The notes beneath the pieces were generated by a model. That model made no database searches. It saw only the letters and a program-made list of their open reading frames with translations, and was not told where the DNA came from. From Stieleria marina (GTDB taxonomy: Bacteria; Planctomycetota; Planctomycetia; Pirellulales; Pirellulaceae): DNA of 64,000 bases. Positions 55,781 to 64,000 of the stretch are shown here, piece after piece (the first letter of the stretch is position 1; each line of letters begins with the position of its first letter). Made by a program: the position numbers and the translations under genes. The stretch lies in assembly GCA_007741555.1 (NCBI GenBank), contig CP036526.1, positions 7,057,719 to 7,121,718 of the forward strand, read 5' to 3'.

Positions 55781-56368
55781 TTAAGTTGACGACGGCGGTG
55801 GGGCAATTACCGGCAGACTCGACGAGTCAGAACGGTTTGAAACGGGTGTTGCGACGGGAGGACCCGCCGCGGAACTGGAGGCACCAAAAGGCTGCGCCCG
55901 AATCTCTACGATCGTTTCTTCACACGCGATGACGGCGTGGTCGTTTTCGATTCGTACGATTTTGCACAAAAGGTGATTGGCATCGTTGGTCTTCAGCGTG
56001 TCACCGGGCAAACGTGGCTTGCCATTGATGACGGCCCACTTTCGGCCGCCCATGCTGGCGATCCCCGAAAGCGATAATCCGGCTCGGACTTTTGCAGGAT
56101 CCGGGCCCGATGGTTTGGTTGCGACGACCAACTTGCCGGTATCCGGTTCGACTTCCATTTCTTCACTGGCAACCAAGACTTCATGAAAAGGATTGGCCGC
56201 CGGCTTTGTAATCACAGGTGGTTTCAGGTCGTCTTTTTTCCAACGCACGGCACTTGCCCGGACGATGGATTCACCTAGGTCCAGCGGCGCAGCTGGAGGC
56301 ATTCCCAAGTAGAGAGCTGCCCCGAGGACCACGGCTGGCGGTGCGAACTTTTGGGCGATTGCAATCAT
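55781..56368 (-). CDS. GspC/PilP-like periplasmic linker protein
   Basis: 195 residues. A membrane segment (about 10-25, PPAVVLGAALYLGMPP) is followed by a short linker and a homology-region-like beta domain: LSLSGIASMGGRKWAVINGKPRLPGDTL, then CKIVRIENDHAVIACEETIVEI. That order is characteristic of GspC HR or PilP domains that join the inner-membrane platform to the secretin. A Ser/Pro-rich tail ends it. It overlaps the GspM-like gene by 4 nt. Confidence 0.8.
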   Translation of the reverse strand: MIAIAQKFAPPAVVLGAALYLGMPPAAPLDLGESIVRASAVRWKKDDLKPPVITKPAANPFHEVLVASEEMEVEPDTGKLVVATKPSGPDPAKVRAGLSLSGIASMGGRKWAVINGKPRLPGDTLKTNDANHLLCKIVRIENDHAVIACEETIVEIRAQPFGASSSAAGPPVATPVSNRSDSSSLPVIAPPPSST

Positions 56369-56907
56369 GACTTCTCCTTCAGCATTAGCAGCGACAGTTG
56401 CATCGATGGTGTTCGGCGATTCCGTTCGGCGGGTTTGATCGAAACGCTTTCGATGCGTAGCAGATAGACGCCGCTTTCGAGCTGTTGCAGCAATCGACTG
56501 AGTGAATCAAACGATCCCGTGACATCCATGCTGACGCGAACTGATTCCAATGGTCCCATTCGCGACGGTGCTTCGGTATCGATTCTCATCAAGTCGACGG
56601 ACTCGCCTCGAACCAGATCGATTAGGTGCGAAGTGATTGCGTCGTTGCTATCGCCGGCCATGATGCCAGGTTGAACCGCTTCCAAATGCGCACGTAGCAG
56701 AACCACCTCTTGGGCGACCTTGGCGGTGTTTTCCAAATCAGCCAGTTCACGCTTTTGCTTCTTCATGCGACCGTGAAGCGGTTCGCTTACGGCAAAGAAC
56801 ATGATTGCCAACGCAACTCCGGCGACTGCCATACGCATTCGCAGCGGATTTCGAAGGTGTTGGGCGACTTGTTGTAATTCTGCTCGCCAGTCTTTTTCTT
56901 TACTCAT
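56365..56907 (-). CDS. GspM/PilO-like inner-membrane protein
   Basis: 180 residues: a cytoplasmic tail, one helix (about 26-46, MRMAVAGVALAIMFFAVSEPL), a coiled coil (KKQKRELADLENTAKVAQEVVLLRAHLEAV) and a C-terminal ferredoxin-like domain (ESVRVSMDVTGSFDSLSRLLQQLESGVYLLRIESVSI). This is the GspM/PilO layout. It should pair with the upstream GspL/PilM-N-like protein. Confidence 0.82.
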   Translation of the reverse strand: MSKEKDWRAELQQVAQHLRNPLRMRMAVAGVALAIMFFAVSEPLHGRMKKQKRELADLENTAKVAQEVVLLRAHLEAVQPGIMAGDSNDAITSHLIDLVRGESVDLMRIDTEAPSRMGPLESVRVSMDVTGSFDSLSRLLQQLESGVYLLRIESVSIKPAERNRRTPSMQLSLLMLKEKS

Positions 56908-56948
56908 CGTCGTTCGCTATTCACCTGAGGACAGATGCGGCGTTTCGC

Positions 56949-58424
56949 CTAGCGACCTCCCTTGGTGTCATTTGTCAAAACGATGGAGAATTCGGCTCCA
57001 GCAACGCCAGTCTCTTGAGACCGCGTTTGACGAATATTGCTAAGTTCAACGTGCTCAAACGATCGTGCGACCGAAGAGATTTGCTTGATCGATTCGGCGA
57101 GCGAGTCCAACGAAGTAGGCATGTCACCGTTTTCGTTCAGCGCTGCTTCGGCCTGCAGAACAAGTGTTGCCGGCACGACCTTGGCTTTTTTCTTGCGTGT
57201 CGAGGACATCGTGGCTGATCCGCGAATTCCGGTCAGACGCATGCCTTCGGGAATCGAATGCGTAATGTCGGTCAACATGTCACTCCAGCGAACCCGGTCG
57301 TGGAGAAACTGACTGACCGCGGTTGCACGAGCATTCAGCTGGGTGCGTTCTGGCTTGGGGTCGGTCCCATCGCCTACCATCGGTGGTGCGCTGGCAAGGA
57401 TGGCCGTTCGCTGGTGATCCAGTTTTCCGCTACGCAACCACAGCACGCCAAACAACACGGCCGCCGCCATCACGTACGCGACGATTTCTTTGTAGGGAAC
57501 AACCCGGCGCAGCTGAAGCGGATCGCGGTGCTGTCGCACAAAGTCAAATCCTTCGTCGTCGTCACTCAAAAATTTGTCGGCGAGTGCTTTGGCAACGTCT
57601 TGACCTGCAAAGTTGGGCGATTCGACCCAGCGAAGGTCCGCGCCGGTGTTTTCTTCTAACCATTGCTGATCCATCAACGCGTGTAGTTCGCGTCGACCGT
57701 GCAAAACGACATGGTCGGGTGTTCGGTCAATTCCGCAGGCTTGGCTGGCCGCGTCCAACGATCGGATGGCCGATACGATGCCGGTGGCTTCATCACCCGT
57801 TGGCAGTGGCAAACTTTGCCAATAGATCGGCAAGGTTCCACGGCTGGTGGCGGCTAAAAGTCGATTTTGGCCCAGAATGACACGGGTCGTCAAACTGCTG
57901 CGCCGTTCGCGGCCTTCGGACTCCGGCGCCGCGCCAATCAAGCAGGCTGCAGCTGGTTCCAGTCTTTGCAACGAATGACCTGTGGCGGCAACCGATTCAC
58001 GGATCGCTTCGATACGGTCGTTCGGTGCGGCGACGATGCCCGCGACAGTCCTTTTGTCGGGCTGCCAATTGATGACGTCGATCGCCATCTTGTCGAGTTG
58101 TGAATTGCTGCTGCGAAGCGATTCTCGAAGGAGTGCTCGCGGCGACGCATTGGCTGCGCCCGAAGCGGTCGGGCGAGTTGCAAAATAGCATTCATCGGTT
58201 GGGATGGCTGCCACAATGGGCAGTCGGGAGGTCGACGCGTTGAGTTGATTCAGCAAATCTGCGAGTGCGGCGTCGGTGTTGTTGTTCGCGCAAGCAGCTT
58301 TGGCGTATTGATAATGGACGATACCGAAGACAGATCGCGAAGCGCGGCAGCCGTATAGATAGTCGCGTGCGAACATCACGCCGATGGCGTCGTTGCTCGA
58401 TCGTACATCGCCTTTGGTTGTCAT
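56949..58424 (-). CDS. GspL-like (PilM plus PilN-like) protein
   Basis: 491 residues. An actin-like cytoplasmic part (about 1-290) is joined through one helix (about 313-333, EIVAYVMAAAVLFGVLWL) to a PilN/GspL-type periplasmic domain with a coiled-coil start and a ferredoxin-like end (RFEHVELSN-like RSFEHVELSNIRQTR). The actin-like half is divergent but keeps a VILGQNRLLAAT-type phosphate loop region. First gene of the platform operon, 202 bp after the pilin gene and separated from it by a terminator. Confidence 0.82.
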   Translation of the reverse strand: MTTKGDVRSSNDAIGVMFARDYLYGCRASRSVFGIVHYQYAKAACANNNTDAALADLLNQLNASTSRLPIVAAIPTDECYFATRPTASGAANASPRALLRESLRSSNSQLDKMAIDVINWQPDKRTVAGIVAAPNDRIEAIRESVAATGHSLQRLEPAAACLIGAAPESEGRERRSSLTTRVILGQNRLLAATSRGTLPIYWQSLPLPTGDEATGIVSAIRSLDAASQACGIDRTPDHVVLHGRRELHALMDQQWLEENTGADLRWVESPNFAGQDVAKALADKFLSDDDEGFDFVRQHRDPLQLRRVVPYKEIVAYVMAAAVLFGVLWLRSGKLDHQRTAILASAPPMVGDGTDPKPERTQLNARATAVSQFLHDRVRWSDMLTDITHSIPEGMRLTGIRGSATMSSTRKKKAKVVPATLVLQAEAALNENGDMPTSLDSLAESIKQISSVARSFEHVELSNIRQTRSQETGVAGAEFSIVLTNDTKGGR

Positions 58425-58482
58425 GATTTGGTCCCACCCGTGTAACGTCGATCATTCGCTCATGCGGAAGCGAACAGTCCAT

Positions 58483-58521
58483 AAAAAGGGGCGGCTCGTC
58501 GTTTTTTCGATCGAACCGCCC
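58483..58521 (-). terminator. Rho-independent terminator after the major pseudopilin gene
   Basis: A 10-bp stem (58489-58498 with 58512-58521, one G-U pair) reads into TTTTT on the minus strand, so pilin transcripts can end here. Transcription of the platform genes would need read-through or its own promoter. Another stem of 14-16 bp lies at 58568-58605, right after the pilin stop. Confidence 0.85.
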
Positions 58522-58626
58522 AATACTTTTCTTTTGAAAGCCGTCCACTCAGGATCGGTTTCCGGTCGAGACGCCAGCGGCCAAAACTCTTGGCCGCTTG
58601 GTCTCGTTTTACTCACTGACCTAGGA

Positions 58627-59067
58627 TTAGGTGCTTTGTGGGTTGATCTCTGAGTCGATCGTGCTGTTGCCCGAGTCATAGCCGGCTTCGGAGAACGTCA
58701 CGGTGTAGGCACCGTAGCCACTGCTTGCACCACTACGAGTCAAAGTCAAAGTCCACGAATCTTCCAAGCTGCCGGTTGCACCAGCTGCGGCTGCACCAAC
58801 GCTGAAGTAAGTAGGAGGAGTCTGTGACATGTCCAACTCGGTCAAGTCAGCTGCGTAGGTGCCCTGACGAGCCTGGAAACGCTCTTGAGCAGCACGAACG
58901 CTGGCCAAGTACTTGAATGATTCAGCTGCTTTACTTCGCTCGACTGATTGCAACAGACGTGGAACGCCAAACGCAGCCAAAACGCCGATGATGATCACCA
59001 CGACGGACAATTCGACCAATGAAAATCCCTTGCGGGCACGAGCTGGAGTGTTAGATGTGCGAGCCAC
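58627..59067 (-). CDS. Major prepilin/pseudopilin
   Basis: From GTG 59067, with GGAGG 7 nt upstream (the best ribosome-binding site in the cluster), the product has 146 residues; 41 upstream residues of the longer frame are discarded. The leader RARKG is followed by FSLVELSVVVIIIGVLAAFGVPRLLQS with Glu at +5, then a helix (SFKYLASVRAAQERFQARQGTYA) and a small C-terminal beta domain rich in Ser/Gly/Tyr (GSLEDSWTLTLTRSG). This fits a GspG-like major subunit, though no calcium-binding loop is certain. It stands first, apart from the platform operon. Confidence 0.92.
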   Translation of the reverse strand: MARTSNTPARARKGFSLVELSVVVIIIGVLAAFGVPRLLQSVERSKAAESFKYLASVRAAQERFQARQGTYAADLTELDMSQTPPTYFSVGAAAAGATGSLEDSWTLTLTRSGASSGYGAYTVTFSEAGYDSGNSTIDSEINPQST

Positions 59068-59619
59068 GATAGGGCCTCCGAATGACAAACTTATTGAGTG
59101 ATGTGATGTTTTTGCTTTTGCTCGCGAGGTTTCAGAGGCAAGGCGCCAATGATTGAGTCGCGAGAAAATCCCGTCAAACGAACGGGTCAATCAAGCAATA
59201 AGACATTTCTACGGACCGTGACTGAGAATCACGGCTGAATTGGCGACTCACCTGGGCAAAGCATGCAAAGCTTGCTGATCGTGCGGATGATTCCGCCTAC
59301 GCTGAACCAGCCGGTCACGTAGTGGATGAGTGTCAACTGAACGAAACCATGATGTTGCTATCAATGTTGCGGGCAGAAAATGGTGATTTTGGACCGATTG
59401 GCAGTTTCACACGTGAAATACGACTTGGCCCGAATTTGCAACTTTCGTTAAACTCACGAGCCTACGCAGCCGACGCGCGAGGTCCGCTGGCGAAAAAGCG
59501 TTACACGATGTGACACTTGCCAGCTTGTTGGTTCATCGACCTGATGGTTGATCGAACAGCTCTCCCGCGAACAGCTTTGACCCAGGTAACAACGCACTAA
59601 GCGTTCAGGGAGGGAACCG
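59068..59619. other. Intergenic region, 552 bp
   Basis: Divergent gap between the pilin and the phosphoesterase. I see no convincing gene; a 63-codon frame at 59322-59513 has no supporting feature. Two hairpins lie in what would be the pilin leader: CCCGT (59170-59174) with ACGGG (59182-59186), and CCGTGA (59216-59221) with TCACGG (59229-59234). They could regulate pilin expression. Confidence 0.5.
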
Positions 59620-60864
59620 ATGCCGGGCGAATCATTCCGATTTATTCATGCCAGCGATTTTCATTTAGAAAAACCGCTGAGCGATCTCGATTCATTGCCG
59701 CCGCATTTGCACGAAGCGATGGCAGGCGCACCGCGCGCCGCAGCCAAGGCCGTATTGGACGCCGCGTTGGTCGAAAACATCGACTTCGTTGTTCTCTGCG
59801 GCGATCTGATCAGCCCCTTGGCAGCTGGCCCGTACGGCATGTCCTTGCTGCTGGACTACTTTGATCAACTCAACGAAAACAACACGCCGGTGTTTTGGGC
59901 CGCCGGAGTCGTTGACGACCCGGCCAACTGGCCCGACTCGGTGCCACTTCCTCCCAACGTGACGTTGTTCCCCAAAGATCGCGCCGTTTCGGTTCCTGTC
60001 GAACGTGCCGGTCGTACGATCTGTCACGTCATCGGGCGAAGCTGCGATGGCCGGCCAACGATTCACGTGCCCAGCTACAACATGGATCTAACCGACGGGT
60101 ACACCGTGGCGGTTGGACATGGATCTGCTGACGCAGGTGCCCTGGCCGAAGGCCGATTTGACTACTGGGCCCTGGGTGGCAAACACAATCCCGAAACCAT
60201 CACCGGCGCGGCCGAACAAGGTGCCGACTACTGCGGTTCACCTCAAGGACGTGACTTAACCGAATCCGGCGCCCACGGTTACACGATCGTGGACGTCGAT
60301 GCCGAAGGCCAAACGCGAACCCACCAAATGCAGTGCGACACCTTTCGCTACTGCCACGTCGAAATCGATGCCGCCGACATTGCCATGACCGGCAACCTTC
60401 GCAATCTAATGGGCGAGCGGGTTGTGCGACTGCAACACGAAAATGGCGGCCGACATTTGATCCTCGGCTGGGACATCAGCATCACCGACGGTGAAATGTT
60501 GCATTCGATCGGCGACACACAAGAACTGCTTCAGTGGGTTCGATCGGAGTATGGACACGGCAGCCCATCGGCTTGGACGGCACAGTTGACCGTTCGTCCG
60601 CCGCAGGACTATCCCAAGTCTTGGCACGAAGAAGAAACCATTTTGGGTGACTTCCTTCGCATCGCTGCCGAGCATCGCAAATCAGATGGCCGCGAAATCA
60701 GTTTGCTGCCGTTTACCGAAGAACACAAATCGCTGGTCACAACCAGTGCCAATCTTCTGGCCGAAGTTTCCGCCGCCAGTCGAAAAGACACGCTTGATCA
60801 AGCAACGCTCTTGGGCGTCGAACTGCTCCGCGGCGGGAAGCCTAACTTGGTGCAAAAATCATGA
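59620..60864 (+). CDS. YhaO/SbcD-like phosphoesterase with degenerate active site
   Basis: 414 residues of the metallophosphoesterase/DNA-repair exonuclease group. The first motif HASDFHLEKP (about 10-19) and the second, VVLCGDLI, are intact. The third motif GNHD is replaced by AGVVDDP (canonical AAGNHDDP), and the fourth, normally GHxH, reads ALGGKHN. Thus two or three metal ligands are lost and nuclease activity is doubtful. It is followed by the YhaN/SbcC-like ATPase with a 4-nt overlap (ATGA), as in other YhaO-YhaN pairs. It probably acts as a structural or DNA-end-sensing partner. Confidence 0.9.
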   Translation: MPGESFRFIHASDFHLEKPLSDLDSLPPHLHEAMAGAPRAAAKAVLDAALVENIDFVVLCGDLISPLAAGPYGMSLLLDYFDQLNENNTPVFWAAGVVDDPANWPDSVPLPPNVTLFPKDRAVSVPVERAGRTICHVIGRSCDGRPTIHVPSYNMDLTDGYTVAVGHGSADAGALAEGRFDYWALGGKHNPETITGAAEQGADYCGSPQGRDLTESGAHGYTIVDVDAEGQTRTHQMQCDTFRYCHVEIDAADIAMTGNLRNLMGERVVRLQHENGGRHLILGWDISITDGEMLHSIGDTQELLQWVRSEYGHGSPSAWTAQLTVRPPQDYPKSWHEEETILGDFLRIAAEHRKSDGREISLLPFTEEHKSLVTTSANLLAEVSAASRKDTLDQATLLGVELLRGGKPNLVQKS

Positions 60865-63800
60865 AAGTCAAAGACATCCACATCGACGGGTTCGGCGTTT
60901 GGACCGGACTCTCTGTCGACTCATTGCCTGAAGGCATGACGTTGTTTTACGGCCCCAACGAGGCCGGCAAGACAACGCTGATGCAGTTCATGCGGGCGAT
61001 GCTTTACGGCTTCACTGACGAACGTCGCGAAAAGTACTTGCCGCCCATTTATGGCGGAACCCCTGGCGGAGCGGTCCGCGTGACCGGCCCCGGTGGTGGA
61101 TACGAAATTCGCCGTCGCCATCAACTGACCGACAAAAGTGCCGTCGGGCAGTTGTCAGTGACCGGTCCCGATGGCCTGTCCCAAGGCCAACATCGACTGA
61201 GCATGCTGCTGGGTCAGATCGACGAGCCTATCTTTACCAATGTGTTCGCCATCGGGATGCGCGAACTGCAAGAACTGAGCACGCTGGACGACACCAAAGC
61301 CGCCGACGAACTGTACAAGCTCTCCAGCGGACTGGACCGCGTTTCGTTGGTCGATGTGCTTCGTAACCTGCGCGGTGGTCGCCAAGAACTGATCGGCAAC
61401 ACGCGCTATGAAGACGATCCGGATGCAAAGAAACTAGCCAGCTTGATCAAACGTCGCGAAAAACTGCGTGACGAGGTTCAATCGCTGACCAGCCAAGGTC
61501 GCCGCTGGAGCGAATTGGCGTCGCAGCGTCGGACGCAGCAACAAGAGATCGCGCAGCTAACCGACCGAATGGGCGTCTGGGAACGCGAGGCGCGTGGCGT
61601 TGAAGTCGCGACCAACGTCTACGATTCCTGGCAAGAGCGTCTGAAACTTCAAACCACGATCGAAGAGAACGAACGAGAGGCTCAACCGCCCGACGAGGCT
61701 CCCGGCCAACTCGTTCAGATCGAAGCGATGATGCAGGAGCGTCGCGAAAAACTAGAAGAAGTCAAAAGCAAACGACGCGCGATACGCGACAAAGCCGAGC
61801 AACTGCCTGTCAGTCGCCGCATGCTGGATTTGCAAGGCCGGATCGAAGCAGCGACAGAACAGGTGACGTGGGTCGAAGCTCTCGAAGAGCAGATCGAACG
61901 TTTGGACCAGCAGATCGAAAAAGCACGCACGCAATTGGGTGCCGATGCTGATCGTTTGGAATTGGACGCCGAAGACCGCGAGGCTTTGGTTGAAGGCGAG
62001 TCGATGGAGATGCCCGATCTGTCGCGGCAAACATTGGCCGCTCTGTCGGGGCCTGCTAAACGCGTCAAAGAGCAAGCCTTCTTGCTAAAGCAATCTCGCA
62101 ATGAAGGCATGGAGCACAAGCAGCGTAGCGAAAAGCTCGGTGACCAGCTCAAAGAAGTTCTTGATCGTGCGCACGCGTCGAATCTGCAACAAGCCATTCG
62201 CCGCGAAAACGAAATGATCAACACGCTACGCCATCGTGCACAGCTTGGCGAACACCTCGACAAACTCAAAAAGCACTACCGTGGACTCGAAGAGGAGTCG
62301 GTCAACCTAACAACGTCCGAAGCGTTGCCACTGGATCGATTGTTTCTGCTGTCCGTGCCGTTCATCTTTGGCGGTCTCGCGTTGACCTATGGGTTTTCGC
62401 ATATCTTTGGCATCGAACTGTTCCTCGATCGAGAACCCGATGCGTCGCGCGGTCTGATTTGGTTCGTCTTCGGCCTGATGTCGATGATGCTGTATTACTT
62501 CGGCCGACAGTACGGCCAACGTTCGTCGCTGTTGGATCTGGAAGATTGCGATCGCCAAATCGATACGATCCGTCGTCAGATTCGCGACGCTGAAGCCGAG
62601 CGAGAGGAAGTCGATTCGGGATTGCCCAATAGCACCCAATCGATCGAAATGCGATTGCGTGAGGCCGAGCAATTGCTGGTCGAATTGGAATCATCGCTAC
62701 CCACCTACCACGCTCACGAAGCATCTTTGCAAGCGTACAAGTCCGCTCGTTCGCGTGCCAGTACTGCGGCGGACAGGCTCAAAGAAGCTCGCAGTGGTTG
62801 GGCCTCCACGCTGAACCGGTTGGGTCTAAGCGAATCGATGTCACCTACTAGCATTCGCAAGCTGGGCGACAACTACGAAACCTTGCAAAACAGCCGACGC
62901 CGATTGGTCGAACTGCAAGCTGAACGCGAGCAACGTCAACGCGAGCGACAAACGATTGCCAAACGCATCGAGATGCTTTATCTGGAAGCGCTGGAGCTTA
63001 ACGATGAAGCGGCACAACAATCGGACGAAGATTCCGAAATCGAAGTCTCCGAAAGCCCCGTGCCACGTCGTTCGCACAAAGGACCGTTGGAACAACTCAA
63101 CCACTTGCACGAAGAACTAGCTCGCGCACAGCATTGGATCAAACGTCGTCGCGACTTGAAAGAACAGGACAGTCAGCTGAAACGTCAGCAAGCTGGTCAT
63201 CACCGTGCTCTGGAACGTGGCGAACAACAACGTCGCGCCCTATGGGCCAAGTGTGGTGTGGCGACTGCCGATCAGTTCTACCAAATGGTCGACACCAAAG
63301 CTCGGCTTGTCGAAACTCGCAAACAACGCGATGACTTGGATCAACAGATTCGGTCCATCATAGGTACCCACATCGACTACGACGATGTGGCCCGCGAAAT
63401 CGACGGCGCCAAATCCAGCGATCTGGAAAAACGCTGGGAGTCATTGACGACCCGCATGACCGAAACCGAAGCTCGGATCGCTCACCTGCGAACGCAGCAA
63501 GGCGAACTGGCTGCCGAAATGAAACACTTGGGCGAAGACGGCCGACTATCAGCTGCTCAGCTGGAACTAGGCTGCGTCCAACGCAAAATCGATTCAGTCG
63601 CGCAGCGATGGCAAATGCTTGCCATGGCAAGCTACTTGATGGAAGACGTTTGCGGTACGTTTGAGCGAGAACGACAACCCGAAACGCTGCGGGAAGCGTC
63701 TTCGTTCCTTAGCCAATTGACGGACGGCAAATACACTCGCATTTGGACGCCACTGGGCACCAACGCATTGAAGATCGACAGCCACGAAGGCAACGCACTT

Positions 63801-64000
63801 CCGCTGGAGGTCTTATCCCGAGGAACTCGTGAAGCGGTCTTTATCGCGCTGCGACTCTCATTGGCTGCCGCCTACGCTCGGCGTGGTGTCATGCTGCCGC
63901 TGATACTGGACGACGTGTTGGTCAACTTTGACGGTGACCGGGCAATCCATGCCGCCCAAACACTGAAAACATTCGCCGAACTGGGGCATCAAGTCATGAT
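60861..64000 (+). CDS. YhaN/SbcC-like ABC-type ATPase, cut by window edge
   Basis: An open frame of about 1046 codons from ATG 60861 to the right edge; the true end is not in view. Walker A FYGPNEAGKTTLMQF lies at about 29-43, and the second ATPase half closes the frame with the signature LSRGTREAVFIALRLSL and Walker B LPLILDDVLVNFDGD. The middle is a very long coiled coil, interrupted near codons 495-550 by two membrane-like helices (LFLLSVPFIFGGLALTYGF and LIWFVFGLMSMMLYYFG). The frame is intact throughout. With YhaO it should bind DNA, perhaps at the membrane. Confidence 0.9.
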   Translation, partial: MKVKDIHIDGFGVWTGLSVDSLPEGMTLFYGPNEAGKTTLMQFMRAMLYGFTDERREKYLPPIYGGTPGGAVRVTGPGGGYEIRRRHQLTDKSAVGQLSVTGPDGLSQGQHRLSMLLGQIDEPIFTNVFAIGMRELQELSTLDDTKAADELYKLSSGLDRVSLVDVLRNLRGGRQELIGNTRYEDDPDAKKLASLIKRREKLRDEVQSLTSQGRRWSELASQRRTQQQEIAQLTDRMGVWEREARGVEVATNVYDSWQERLKLQTTIEENEREAQPPDEAPGQLVQIEAMMQERREKLEEVKSKRRAIRDKAEQLPVSRRMLDLQGRIEAATEQVTWVEALEEQIERLDQQIEKARTQLGADADRLELDAEDREALVEGESMEMPDLSRQTLAALSGPAKRVKEQAFLLKQSRNEGMEHKQRSEKLGDQLKEVLDRAHASNLQQAIRRENEMINTLRHRAQLGEHLDKLKKHYRGLEEESVNLTTSEALPLDRLFLLSVPFIFGGLALTYGFSHIFGIELFLDREPDASRGLIWFVFGLMSMMLYYFGRQYGQRSSLLDLEDCDRQIDTIRRQIRDAEAEREEVDSGLPNSTQSIEMRLREAEQLLVELESSLPTYHAHEASLQAYKSARSRASTAADRLKEARSGWASTLNRLGLSESMSPTSIRKLGDNYETLQNSRRRLVELQAEREQRQRERQTIAKRIEMLYLEALELNDEAAQQSDEDSEIEVSESPVPRRSHKGPLEQLNHLHEELARAQHWIKRRRDLKEQDSQLKRQQAGHHRALERGEQQRRALWAKCGVATADQFYQMVDTKARLVETRKQRDDLDQQIRSIIGTHIDYDDVAREIDGAKSSDLEKRWESLTTRMTETEARIAHLRTQQGELAAEMKHLGEDGRLSAAQLELGCVQRKIDSVAQRWQMLAMASYLMEDVCGTFERERQPETLREASSFLSQLTDGKYTRIWTPLGTNALKIDSHEGNALPLEVLSRGTREAVFIALRLSLAAAYARRGVMLPLILDDVLVNFDGDRAIHAAQTLKTFAELGHQVM

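Noticed and set aside
59322-59513. 63-codon frame in the pilin/YhaO gap
   Set aside because: No ribosome-binding site, no homology character, and composition is unlike coding DNA around it.

Overview
The window looks like a chromosome segment of a planctomycete, most likely a Rhodopirellula-like member of the Pirellulaceae. This is inferred from gene content, not from a marker gene. It holds three secreted sulfatases, a DUF1080 hydrolase, two membrane Ser/Thr kinases (one fused to SecD-, TIGR03067- and DUF1559-like regions), a TadE/VWA/TadE set and many genes without an obvious Shine-Dalgarno. No rRNA, tRNA, CRISPR array, transposase or phage gene was seen. Almost all of the window is coding, with many 4-nt ATGA/GTGA overlaps.

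Layout: 0.06-5.4 kb is housekeeping (EEP hydrolase, EamA permease, PurU, YkgJ-type Cys-cluster protein, HisS, CinA-type amidase). 5.5-18.3 kb has a sulfatase, a membrane kinase, Lnt, a DinG-type helicase, a zinc-ribbon membrane protein, PanB-Pgl, a secreted unknown and a TlpA-like thioredoxin. 18.3-22.4 kb has an ABC exporter pair and an MFS transporter. 22.4-27.2 kb carries three consecutive Amt ammonium transporters with no PII gene. 27.7-32 kb has LepA, a ROK kinase and a GT4 glycosyltransferase. 32-34.6 kb is a TadE/VWA/TadE/HAMP-like cluster. 34.8-40 kb is carbohydrate and sulfate-ester work (sulfatase, alpha/beta hydrolase, DUF1080 protein, TIM-barrel isomerase).

40-44.5 kb holds what I consider the most interesting unit. 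Flavohaemoglobin Hmp is followed by two paralogous secreted proteins, each with one CxxCH haem motif, and an Rrf2-family regulator diverges from them. It reads as a nitric-oxide or nitrosative-stress operon with two periplasmic haem proteins of unknown role. 44.7-48.7 kb is a second signalling island: a large zinc-finger/kinase/TM/SecD-like/TIGR03067-like/DUF1559-like fusion divergent from an ECF sigma factor, with a REP-like inverted repeat between them. 48.7-50.3 kb is a third sulfatase.

50.4-59.1 kb is a type II secretion/type IV pilus-like operon on the minus strand: major pseudopilin, a terminator, then GspL-, GspM-, GspC-, GspE-, GspF- and four minor-pseudopilin-like genes. One minor pseudopilin carries a golvesin-like domain. 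No secretin is in view. 59.6 kb to the right edge is a YhaO/YhaN (SbcD/SbcC-like) pair. The phosphoesterase appears to have lost its GNH motif, and the ATPase, cut by the window edge, has two membrane segments inside its coiled coil.
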